A stretch of DNA of 64,000 nt from Rhizomicrobium electricum (GTDB taxonomy: Bacteria; Pseudomonadota; Alphaproteobacteria; Micropepsales; Micropepsaceae). Location: contig NZ_JAASQS010000012.1 of assembly GCF_011762045.1 (NCBI RefSeq), positions 1-64,000 of the forward strand, read 5' to 3'. Positions 51,621 to 59,234 of the stretch are shown piece by piece. A model generated the notes under the pieces. It was given only the letters and a program-made list of their open reading frames with translations, did not search any database and was not told the origin of the DNA. The position numbers and the translations under genes are program-made. Position 1 is the stretch's first letter. Each line of letters begins with the position of its first letter.

Positions 51621-53042
51621 GTGACCAACGAGCCTACCGCCTATGATCGCTTCCGCGATAGCCGCCACCTTCCTCCCCTGGACTGGCAAGTATGCCCCAC
51701 CGCGGGCGAAGCGTTCATCGACAAGACCAAGATCATCTTGCCGGGCACCATCGAGTTCGCGAATGACCATCTTCTGCGGCAGTGGTTCCTGCAGCTTGCC
51801 GAGAACATGCTCGACCATGAGTGCAGGTTATTCGGAAACCCTGATTGCAGGAGTACCCGCTATTGGTCCATCGAGACCGTTACCCACGGATGGACAATCG
51901 GAGCAGAGCTGACCGTCAAGCCTGCAGGTTCACGCGCGAACTGGACGCTCGCCCTGAACCTCAACCCGACCCGAACCCTCGTTCACTTACAGTCCCGCTA
52001 CCAACCTTGCGAGTTTCATAGCCTCTTCGGACGTGAATTCTTCGTTGCGCAGCCCGCCGCGCATGCCTCAATTCGCTCACTAGACCAGCACGACAACATG
52101 CTGCTCGGGCGGTACGTCCCTGGGGCACAACGCGCCCGCGAGCGATATTTGAGCGTCTTCCTTGAGACCTTCGAGCTGGGCTTGCAGCGCCTCGTCCAAG
52201 AACTGCTCTGCGAGACAGCCCCCGGACGGTTCTTCACATATGACGGACCTTCCATCACGTGGCCCCAAGCTGCATCGGATGGCCACCACGACTCATCGGC
52301 TGCGGCCACCGTCAGGGTGAACTGGGGAGAGATTTCGCTTAGCCAATGCGAAGTATACTGGGAGCGGCGCGTGGCCCGGGCACTTCCCTGGATGCGCGCA
52401 TTTGCCGATCACGCGCTCGCTGCCGCGCGCGATGTCAGGATACGGCGGTACGAGACCGAACGTGAACTCGTCGTCGCACGCGAAGCCGGATCACTGGTCG
52501 TCACCATTCCCCTCGATGCCACCCGGTCCCGGCATAAGGCCGAAAAGGAGCTGGTGGTCTACGCCAAGGATGATGATCGCATCCGCTTCGAGGTCCGATA
52601 CCACTCAAACTTGCCCGACGTGATCTCGAACAGCGCCCCGCGTGACTTCAGACGGCTCAGCTCCCTCTTCATGGCGGCCCGCGCCGACGCATTGACGCGC
52701 CTGCCATGGCTCCGCTTCGGCGAAATCATGCGGGAAGCCCCCCCTGTTCCGGCCTCCGAGTTGATCCCCCTCGTTGACTTCATCCGGCAAGAGACAGAGC
52801 GACACCCCGGTGCGTTCAGGGGTGCCTTGGAAGCATTGCTCTTGACCGGTGGCATCTCGGAAACAGATGGCGGCGGATGGGCGTCAGCGGAGCTCCTGAC
52901 CCGGCTCGTTCGGCGAGGGGTCCTCGAACCGAGCAGGCTAGTTCGTCATCAACGCGGCACTAAGCGCTACCGCTTAGCCCGTCGCTACCTTGGCCTGCTG
53001 ACGCTGTTTCGCCTACCAGGAGAAGCCGAACCCCTGGATTAA
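51621..53042 (+). CDS. Unrecognised 473-residue protein
   Basis: I do not recognise a family. From the GTG giving TNEPTAYDRFRDSRHLPP the protein has alternating beta strands in the first half (WTIGAELTVKPAGSRANWTLALNLNPTRTLVHLQ). A mixed central region follows (VRVNWGEISLSQCEVYWERRVARALPWM and VVTIPLDATRSRHKAEKELVVYAKDDDRIRFEVRY). The C-terminus looks like a winged helix (GALEALLLTGGISETDGGGWASAELLTRLVRRGVLE ... RYRLARRYL). That layout would suit a DNA-binding or replication-type island protein. The start is uncertain, since the reading frame is open back to 51426. No nearby gene gives a clue except the serine recombinase upstream. Confidence 0.6.
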   Translation: MTNEPTAYDRFRDSRHLPPLDWQVCPTAGEAFIDKTKIILPGTIEFANDHLLRQWFLQLAENMLDHECRLFGNPDCRSTRYWSIETVTHGWTIGAELTVKPAGSRANWTLALNLNPTRTLVHLQSRYQPCEFHSLFGREFFVAQPAAHASIRSLDQHDNMLLGRYVPGAQRARERYLSVFLETFELGLQRLVQELLCETAPGRFFTYDGPSITWPQAASDGHHDSSAAATVRVNWGEISLSQCEVYWERRVARALPWMRAFADHALAAARDVRIRRYETERELVVAREAGSLVVTIPLDATRSRHKAEKELVVYAKDDDRIRFEVRYHSNLPDVISNSAPRDFRRLSSLFMAARADALTRLPWLRFGEIMREAPPVPASELIPLVDFIRQETERHPGAFRGALEALLLTGGISETDGGGWASAELLTRLVRRGVLEPSRLVRHQRGTKRYRLARRYLGLLTLFRLPGEAEPLD

Positions 53043-53170
53043 CTGCGCCTTCGCAATAGATGCCCACCCTACAAGCCACATGTAGCTTCTGCGCGCATCG
53101 GTGCATGGGCGCTACTCTTGATACGCTTTGCAACTGGCTTCACTTTTTTGATCTGCAGAATGGCCGTTAG

Positions 53171-53419
53171 GCCCTTAGACATCGGATAGACCATGGCGTC
53201 GCCTTGATGGCGATGGAGCCGGAGATGCTCCGCGTCTACCGCGGCGGCGGCGACATCCACTGTGCCACTGCGGCGGCGGTGCTTGGCGTTGACGAAGCCG
53301 CGTTCATGTCCTGGAAGAAGGACAGTCGCCGACTGATCGACTGCGCGAACGAGATCAAGGGAGCGGGGGACGATCCTTCGGTCGCTCAATCCTGGGAAGC
53401 GCAGCGAAGCTGCTGGTGA
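53171..53419 (+). pseudogene. Remnant of a family A DNA polymerase
   Basis: The stretch MEPEMLRVYRGGGDIHCATAAAVLGVDEAAF matches the family A polymerase fingers region, where a D-P-x-(M/L) helix is followed by G-x-D-(I/V)-H-x-x-T-A. Conserved sequence ends shortly after this in both directions; the expected preceding catalytic block and following O-helix are missing. It is therefore a fragment left by deletion, most likely of a phage polymerase. The bases on either side (53043-53170 and 53420-53633) show no intact gene. Confidence 0.6.
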
Positions 53420-53633
53420 ACGAATACTTCAAGCTCAAGAGATACCAAGCGAAGGCGGCAGAGCGCGCGCTCACAACTGTCATCGCGGCAGCCCCATACC
53501 AAGGATTTGGTATGCGTGAAGTTGGCGCGCATTAGTTGAACCTGCAAACAGAACATCCATATGGAAGTTCGGCAGCAGCCTAGCAGCTAGGCAGAGGGGC
53601 GAGCGCATGAAACTGAAATAGCTGGAGAAAATC

Positions 53634-54407
53634 ATGAGTAACGAACACATGCGCGCACAAGAGCTGCATGCGCGCTTGAACGCTTCACCGGTTAGGGGTG
53701 TCACGTTCCCCGAACCTCCCACTCGAAAACAAGTGAGTGGGGGTCGCAAGGCGTGGAAAGTCCGCGGGGTCTGCGAGGTGTGCGGCGAGACCAAGGAGTA
53801 CTGGGTCGACAACATTCTCTTTGGGAAGACAACACAGTGCACATGCTCACGAGGGGTGAAGCACGGCGGATCGAAGGGGGCCAAACGCCACAATCTCGCT
53901 GCTCAGCGCTGGGCTGAACGCTACGATGCGATACTCCAGCGATGCCGCAACCCCAGGAACCCCCAATACGCGGACTACGGTGGTCGAGGGATCGAGTTGA
54001 GGTTCGAGAGCCGAACCGCGTTCGTCCTGTACATGCTGGCGGAGTACCCGGATGTCTCTCCCACTGGCCTGGAAATCGATCGCGTAAACAACAACGGGCA
54101 CTATGAGCCGGGAAATCTGCAGCTGGTACCTTGCAGGGTCAATCTCCGCAACACGCGCCGGAACGTCCTGGTGGAGTACGAGGGGCTGTCCGTGGTTGCG
54201 AGCGATCTCTGGCACCTTCTGAGGACCGACTACCCTGACATGACACTCGGCAGGTCAAGGACCACGAAGCTGGCACTTGAGGGTATCCATTGGTCCGACA
54301 TCGTCAGCCGTAACGGCCGCGGGGCGTACACACCGGGAAAGCTCGATATCGTAGACCCCGACATAGTCGCCCTATACCGGTCCCCACTCGATCCGACGAT
54401 CCACTGA
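53634..54407 (+). CDS. Phage-type HNH-like protein
   Basis: 257 residues. The core RYDAILQRCRNPRNPQYADYGGRGIELRF followed by GLEIDRVNNNGHYEPGNLQLVPCRVNLRNTRR is the well-known YGGRGI ... DRxxNNGHYEPGN pattern of phage HNH-type proteins. The N-terminus has a small zinc-binding region (GVCEVCGETKEYW ... TQCTCSRG). A short C-terminal region is unassigned. These proteins are homing-like or DNA-nicking enzymes of phages. An intrinsic terminator follows the stop. Confidence 0.78.
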   Translation: MSNEHMRAQELHARLNASPVRGVTFPEPPTRKQVSGGRKAWKVRGVCEVCGETKEYWVDNILFGKTTQCTCSRGVKHGGSKGAKRHNLAAQRWAERYDAILQRCRNPRNPQYADYGGRGIELRFESRTAFVLYMLAEYPDVSPTGLEIDRVNNNGHYEPGNLQLVPCRVNLRNTRRNVLVEYEGLSVVASDLWHLLRTDYPDMTLGRSRTTKLALEGIHWSDIVSRNGRGAYTPGKLDIVDPDIVALYRSPLDPTIH

Positions 54408-54438
54408 TTGCGAGCGAGAACCGATCCGGCACGAGAGC

Positions 54439-54467
54439 GGCCACGGATTGCGCCCGTGGCCTTTTTC
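54439..54467 (+). terminator. Intrinsic terminator behind the HNH-like gene
   Basis: GGCCACGG and CCGTGGCC pair around ATTGCGC, followed by TTTTT. The gap from here to 54793 (about 330 bases) holds no gene I can support. It is AT-richer than the host and must contain the promoter of the TIR-metalloprotease pair. Confidence 0.88.
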
Positions 54468-54793
54468 CTGTTCTCAGCTCGTGCCGAACCGGCATACGAA
54501 CGGGACCCAGGGATGTGAGCTTTGGTATTTACCTACTGCATTCCCCATATTTCCGCTTTGGGATTTGCAACCGGGCGCAATCTGTAGAACCGCTCTAAAT
54601 TAGGTGCCCCAAGGTTTTTTTTACCGCATCCCACAGCGTCGATCGATAATGTCAAAGGCTTGATCGTACTGTGTTCCGTCTTCCTCAATTTCGATCCTGA
54701 TGCGCCCGGCCCACAAATTGAGTTCGCTCTCGCCTTGAGCCACAACCACTCCGAGAGTAGGAGGATCAGGATACCCACCGAGGAGGGACCGCT

Positions 54794-56023
54794 ATGGCGC
54801 GGACCTGGAGGGGGCGGCCCTTCAATGCCAGAGACTTCATGAAGGACCTGGAAAAGCAGATCATCGATAAAGCGCTGAACGAGCTCCTCAAGCGAAGTCG
54901 GGCGGCGGGCGCCTCTCTGACGGATCCCGAAACTGGTGTTCACCCTCTGGTATTTGCGTGGCGCACTCCGCCGAAGGGTGTCCTAATCACGACTAACGGT
55001 TCGGAGAGCTACGCCATAGCCCTGGAGAGACGTTTGGATAAGCAACGTACTGACGAGAGTAAACGAATGGAAAGCGATTCACCTGTCGTCTATCTCGCGC
55101 ACGCGTCCGAAGACAAGCCCGCCGCACGGCCTATCGCCGAGCATCTGGTCGCGAACGGCATAGAAGTCTGGTTCGACGAATGGGAAATCGGAGCTGGCGA
55201 CAGCCTACGTCGGAGGATGGACGAGGGCCTAGGCGCGTGCACCCATTTTGTGGTGCTGCTCACAGAAAAGTCTCTGAAGAGGCCTTGGGTGAACGAGGAA
55301 ATCGATGCAGGCTTCGTTCAGAAAGTCGAAGGTAGGTGTAAGTTTATCCCGTTGCGCATGGGCCTCTCGCTGATCGCGCTACCACCACTCCTGAAGGGGA
55401 TACTTTCCCCTGAAATCGACCCCGAAAGTCCACCAACGCTTCGCTACCTCGTTGACCAAATACACGGCGTGAGTGCCAAGCCGCCTCTTGGGGAGAAACC
55501 TCGTTACGTTCAACGCGTCGGCGGATTGGCTCATCTGTCTCCGGCCGCAGTCGCTATCGGCAAGCACTTTGCCAACGTGAATACCACGGGTGCAGAATTT
55601 GAACCTCAATTGAGCCCTGAAGAGGTCGCCGACGCTACCGGTCTGAGCAGCGAAGACGTCGAGATTGGCATCCTTGATTTGGTTCAGGCCGGGATGCTTC
55701 ACGAAACTGACGTTATCGGAGACAGTACGGTCTGGGCTTTGGGACCGCTATTCATCACCTTTGATGAGCACGTCCACGGCTGGCGCCCTGCCGATGACGC
55801 CAGGGCGCTAGCAGCAGTGATGGTGAACAACGGAAGGGATGAGTACGACCCGGAGGAATTGATGGAGCTTACGGGTTGGTCCAAGCGTCGCATGAACGCT
55901 GCACTTCATGCAGTGGAGAAAGCGGATATCGCCCGGTGCGAACAGTATTTAGACGGGACCGACTGGGCCGTGAGCAGCCTTAGAGTATCGCCTCAAACCC
56001 GCCGTGCCGCACGATCCGCATGA
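54794..56023 (+). CDS. TIR-domain protein with two winged-helix-like repeats
   Basis: 409 residues. A strong AGGAGGG ribosome site sits just before the ATG. After an N-terminal region (1-95) a canonical TIR domain spans about 96-225: VVYLAHASEDKPAARPIAEHL, GIEVWFDEWEIGAGDSL, and WVNEEIDAGF with Glu169 in the catalytic-Glu position seen in SARM1. The C-terminus has two similar segments, LSPEEVADATGLSSEDVEIGILDLVQAGMLHE (273-304) and YDPEELMELTGWSKRRMNAALHAVEKADIARCE (351-383), each a winged-helix-like repeat. These could sense nucleic acid or mediate contacts. It lies 30 bases before a HExxH protease gene. Confidence 0.85.
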   Translation: MARTWRGRPFNARDFMKDLEKQIIDKALNELLKRSRAAGASLTDPETGVHPLVFAWRTPPKGVLITTNGSESYAIALERRLDKQRTDESKRMESDSPVVYLAHASEDKPAARPIAEHLVANGIEVWFDEWEIGAGDSLRRRMDEGLGACTHFVVLLTEKSLKRPWVNEEIDAGFVQKVEGRCKFIPLRMGLSLIALPPLLKGILSPEIDPESPPTLRYLVDQIHGVSAKPPLGEKPRYVQRVGGLAHLSPAAVAIGKHFANVNTTGAEFEPQLSPEEVADATGLSSEDVEIGILDLVQAGMLHETDVIGDSTVWALGPLFITFDEHVHGWRPADDARALAAVMVNNGRDEYDPEELMELTGWSKRRMNAALHAVEKADIARCEQYLDGTDWAVSSLRVSPQTRRAARSA

Positions 56024-56053
56024 TCCGCATGATAGAGCATTCGCTTTAGTCTC

Positions 56054-57325
56054 ATGGTGAAAAACGGCATAAACGACGATCAACAGTTCAGGATGACATC
56101 GGACCTCGAGCGGCTACGCACGCCCGCTCAGGCCTACGGCGGCCCACTCACGGCAGAACAAATTGAATATCTATTGCGAACAGTCCCGGGAGCACGACGG
56201 GCGGCCCAGGGCGTGTTCGTCGAGCTTCCAAAGGGCTTCTTCCACATCACCCACATCCGACCATCACAAGAGCTCATAAAGTCGGTTGAGGACCTCGATT
56301 ATTACCAAATATGCACCCCAAAGGAGACCGCGCGCCTTCGGGAGATCAAGACGGCCCACGACTACCTGCTCATGATCCGCGCCAATGCCATCGTTGAAAA
56401 TCCACGATTGCTACGAGTCATGGCAGCACGTCGGCAGAAGTGGGAAGCCACCGGCCGACGCTGGAGCCTGAGCGACTATTATGCCAGTCTCAACCGCGCC
56501 CCGAAGCGGTATGTGGCCCGGTTGGCGCGGGCGCAACAGAGGACGATACGGGCGATCCCATACGGCTTTTCAGCGGTTAGGGAAGCCAACGCCATCTGTA
56601 TGCGGTCGCTTGTGGGCGATGTGATAACGGCTTCGGAAATGCTCCGAGAGTTCTTCTATTTCGTCGTTCTCTGTCTGACTGGCGCTAACCGTGACATCGA
56701 CATACCGGACTGTTCGACGGCGGGATTGATAGCACTCCGGATCATGATTGGGAGCGAAGCGCAGGATTTCGATCTAGACCCCCGTTGCTCACCACACCCC
56801 CGGCTGGAGGCGGAGATCCGCGGCCAGGTCGATGCGATGTTAGAATTCACGTTCGGCCATGAATTCGCGCACTATCTGCTCGGCCATCTTAATGGCGGTA
56901 TCAGCGGAGAGAACTGCATCGAGAAACATCCTCGCGATGACGAGTTTGCGGCTGATCGAGGCGCGGTGCTGAACGTCTCCGAACCCAAGGCGCGCCGAAG
57001 CATGGCCGAGGCTGCATATATGGTCTTCTTTGCCCTTCACCTGATCGACGAGGTAGCATCAGTACATTCGGAGGTACCTCGCTTTTCGGGCTCATCTTCA
57101 CACCCTCAACCGCTTGATCGAATTTGGTCACTACACGATGTGTTAGGCAGAGCCGACGCGCCGCGACGAGGTGCACTTCTCAAAGTTTTGGAAGTCGTTG
57201 CTAGAGTTAAAGAAATGCTCCTCACCCATATCGGCGCAGTCAGGCCGGACATCCTGACATTCTACGGTTCTCTTTACCTGGAAGGGCTCGGTGGCCGACT
57301 TAGAGAAGACCGCATTGAATTCTAG
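56054..57325 (+). CDS. HExxH metalloprotease, partner of the TIR protein
   Basis: 423 residues. The zinc motif is FGHEFAHYLLGH (His269, Glu270, His273), with a third ligand in PRDDEFAADRGAV (Glu297 or Asp301), an arrangement like M48/M78-type peptidases. About 180 residues of unrecognised helical sequence precede it, including LSDYYASLNRAPKRYVARLARAQQR. There is no signal peptide; a short hydrophobic helix (FFYFVVLCLTGAN) may be a membrane contact. It follows the TIR gene by 30 bases and ends just before the island boundary. The pair repeats the TIR-plus-protease plan of the caspase operon with a different protease class. Confidence 0.72.
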   Translation: MVKNGINDDQQFRMTSDLERLRTPAQAYGGPLTAEQIEYLLRTVPGARRAAQGVFVELPKGFFHITHIRPSQELIKSVEDLDYYQICTPKETARLREIKTAHDYLLMIRANAIVENPRLLRVMAARRQKWEATGRRWSLSDYYASLNRAPKRYVARLARAQQRTIRAIPYGFSAVREANAICMRSLVGDVITASEMLREFFYFVVLCLTGANRDIDIPDCSTAGLIALRIMIGSEAQDFDLDPRCSPHPRLEAEIRGQVDAMLEFTFGHEFAHYLLGHLNGGISGENCIEKHPRDDEFAADRGAVLNVSEPKARRSMAEAAYMVFFALHLIDEVASVHSEVPRFSGSSSHPQPLDRIWSLHDVLGRADAPRRGALLKVLEVVARVKEMLLTHIGAVRPDILTFYGSLYLEGLGGRLREDRIEF

Positions 57326-57414
57326 TTAGGCGCGTTTGGTTTGCGGGACTGATGGCCGAACCGCACCTCATCGTTGCGACAACGCTCCACCTGCGCTATC
57401 TAGCGGCCAAGGAC

Positions 57415-57436
57415 TGTGACACCTTGCTGTGACACT
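57415..57436 (+). promoter_or_regulatory. Paired 9-bp direct repeats near attR, probable integrase arm sites
   Basis: TGTGACACC at 57415-57423 and TGTGACACT at 57428-57436, again with a 13-bp period. They match the pair at 44289-44310 in sequence, order and spacing. Confidence 0.65.
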
Positions 57437-57492
57437 TTCCGACGCCCACGGACGATTTAAGTTGCTGATTTCGTTCATGTCGCGGCGATAAC

Positions 57493-57518
57493 GGTTCGGC
57501 TCCTGCCGGGCCCACCAG
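57493..57518 (+). other. Right attachment site (attR)
   Basis: GGTTCGGCTCCTGCCGGGCC followed by CACCAG repeats the tRNA 3' end with two mismatches over 26 bases (18 bases identical at the right side). Only this tRNA fragment is present; the rest of the tRNA is missing, as expected for the distal junction. Confidence 0.88.
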
Positions 57519-57588
57519 TCACCCTTTCGCGGTCGCTCGCCGGTATCCGAATCGAACCAGATACGTGTTCGGCCGAACGTCACCGCCG

Positions 57589-59214
57589 TCAGGCGGGACG
57601 AATGCGGAAGGCGCAAGCGTATTTGCTGGGCGGAGTGGCGGGGGCCTCGATGTGCAGGCCTGCGGGTCCGCGGCGCCAGCGGACGGGCTTGTGCGAACCC
57701 AAGAGTTCGATCCGGCCGATCCGCTGCGGGTAGTTCGGCGCCCCTTCGGCCAACGACGCAATGTCGATCCTGCCGTCGGCGGGCCAGCCCAGCACAATGG
57801 CGTAGAGCGTATCGCCTTTGGTGGTGAACCGAATGTCGCGATGGTCGAATTTCAGCGCTGAGAACTGATAGGCGCCGAGCTTCTTGGCGGAGGTCGACGG
57901 ACCCTCGCCGTAGATTTTCCAAGGGCGCGTACCCTTGATCGCTTCGTTGTTGACCGCCTGCCAGGCGATGAGTTCGTGCAGGAAGGCCATCTCGTCGGCG
58001 TCGGGCTCGCCATGTCCCGGCAGCGGGATGTTCAATAAGAGATTGCCGTTCTTGCTGACGATGTCGACGAACATCGGGATGATCGTCGATGGTTTTTGAT
58101 AGGCGTGGTTCGCCAACAGCGAGCGGTCGTAATGCCAGCCGCCGATGCAGGCGTCGGTCTGCCAGGGATCCTTCTGGATGCTGTTTTCCATCGCCGCTTC
58201 GAAATCGCGGGTGATGGTGTCCCACACCGGCTCGGGAACCTGTTTCAGATTCAAGACGCCGTCGAGCCGCCCGCCATGGCGCCGGACATTCATGTTCAGA
58301 TAATAGGCCATGATCTGGGGTGCCAGATCGGGCATGCCGAGCCACACCTTCAGATCGGGCGCGAACGGACCGCCGGCATCGAAATCGAAGGTCGCGCTGT
58401 CGTCGAAATAGAGAAGGTCGGGATCGTAGCTGTCGATGAGGTCCTGCAGCCGAGCCAAGAAATGGCGCACGAATTCGGGCGCCGGCGTGTTCTTCGCGTG
58501 CGGTTTGCCGTTGAGAAGTTGCGGGTCCATGCCCTCCCACCACGTGCCCTTGCCGTCGGCGATGGTCTGCAAACCGTCATACGGCACGCCCGCCAGCGGG
58601 CCGGTCGCATCGGATTTGTAGCGGACGGGAAGAAACTCGTCCCACACCCGATGCGGCGTCGCATGATAGCTGACGCCGAAGCGCAAGCCGTGCGTCCGCG
58701 CGATTCCGGCCCAGGTTCCGACGATATCGCGCTTGGGACCGACATTGACCGAATTCCACGGCTGATGTTTCGAATTCCAGCAATCGAAATTGTCGTGGTG
58801 ATTGGCGATGGCGACGAAATATTCGGCCCCCGCGCGCTTGTACAAGCGCATGAGCGCTTCCGGATCCCAACGCTCGGCCCGCCAGAGATGACAGATGTCC
58901 TTGTAGCCGAACTTGGACGGATGGCCGTAGGTTTTGACGTGATAGTCGTATTGCGGCATGCCCTGGATGTACATGTTGCGGGCATACCAATCGCCCTGCT
59001 CGGGCACGCATTGCGGCGTCCAGTGCGCCCAGATTCCGAGCTTGGCATCGCGGAACCATTCCGGCGTGCGATAGGCCTTGAGCGAATCCCAGAACGGCAG
59101 GAACGGCCCCTCCGGCGCATCGCCCTGGAACAACGAACCGCCGGACGCGCGGGCAAAGCCGCCGAGAGCGATGGCGGCAGCAGCGGACGACAAAACGGCT
59201 CTGCGGTTCACCAT
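57589..59214 (-). CDS. GH29-type alpha-L-fucosidase, exported
   Basis: About 541 residues. MVNRRAVLSSAAAAIALGGFARASG is a twin-Arg-like export signal. The GH29 barrel is evident in WFRDAKLGIWAHWTPQCVPEQGDWYARNMY and YFVAIANHHDNFDCWNSKHQPWNS. The nucleophile Asp is in the stretch YDPDLLYFDDSATFD. A C-terminal beta domain follows (RFTTKGDTLYAIVLGWP). It releases terminal L-fucose from glycans in the periplasm or outside. It is the last gene of a three-gene minus-strand operon, 20 bases behind the GH2 gene. The 263 bases between the protease stop and this gene hold attR and arm sites only. Confidence 0.9.
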   Translation of the reverse strand: MVNRRAVLSSAAAAIALGGFARASGGSLFQGDAPEGPFLPFWDSLKAYRTPEWFRDAKLGIWAHWTPQCVPEQGDWYARNMYIQGMPQYDYHVKTYGHPSKFGYKDICHLWRAERWDPEALMRLYKRAGAEYFVAIANHHDNFDCWNSKHQPWNSVNVGPKRDIVGTWAGIARTHGLRFGVSYHATPHRVWDEFLPVRYKSDATGPLAGVPYDGLQTIADGKGTWWEGMDPQLLNGKPHAKNTPAPEFVRHFLARLQDLIDSYDPDLLYFDDSATFDFDAGGPFAPDLKVWLGMPDLAPQIMAYYLNMNVRRHGGRLDGVLNLKQVPEPVWDTITRDFEAAMENSIQKDPWQTDACIGGWHYDRSLLANHAYQKPSTIIPMFVDIVSKNGNLLLNIPLPGHGEPDADEMAFLHELIAWQAVNNEAIKGTRPWKIYGEGPSTSAKKLGAYQFSALKFDHRDIRFTTKGDTLYAIVLGWPADGRIDIASLAEGAPNYPQRIGRIELLGSHKPVRWRRGPAGLHIEAPATPPSKYACAFRIRPA

Positions 59215-59234
59215 CACATCCTCGCGCAATTGCA

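Larger units (their letters stand above)
44227..57518. mobile_element. tRNA-integrated genomic island (about 13.3 kb) with defence cargo
   Basis: Bounded by the tRNA gene with attL and by attR at 57493-57518. It has a tyrosine integrase next to attL, paired 9-bp arm-type repeats at both ends, phage-like genes (HNH, polymerase remnant, serine recombinase), and two TIR-plus-protease gene sets. Base composition and codon use vary along it and are AT-richer in 53-57 kb than the host genes. No structural, packaging or conjugation genes are visible. It is therefore a satellite-like or defence island and not a complete prophage. Confidence 0.9.

Noticed and set aside
53069-53389. A 106-residue minus-strand frame over the polymerase remnant.
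   Set aside because: Most of it is antisense to the recognisable polymerase fragment. The last 40 residues look less random but cannot be tied to any family.
57480-57518. A second tRNA gene at the right island end.
   Set aside because: Only the T arm and acceptor end match. There is no D arm or anticodon arm, so it is an attachment site fragment.
44227-57518. A complete prophage.
   Set aside because: No capsid, tail, portal or terminase gene is visible. Only integrase, regulators, HNH-type genes and a polymerase fragment remain.
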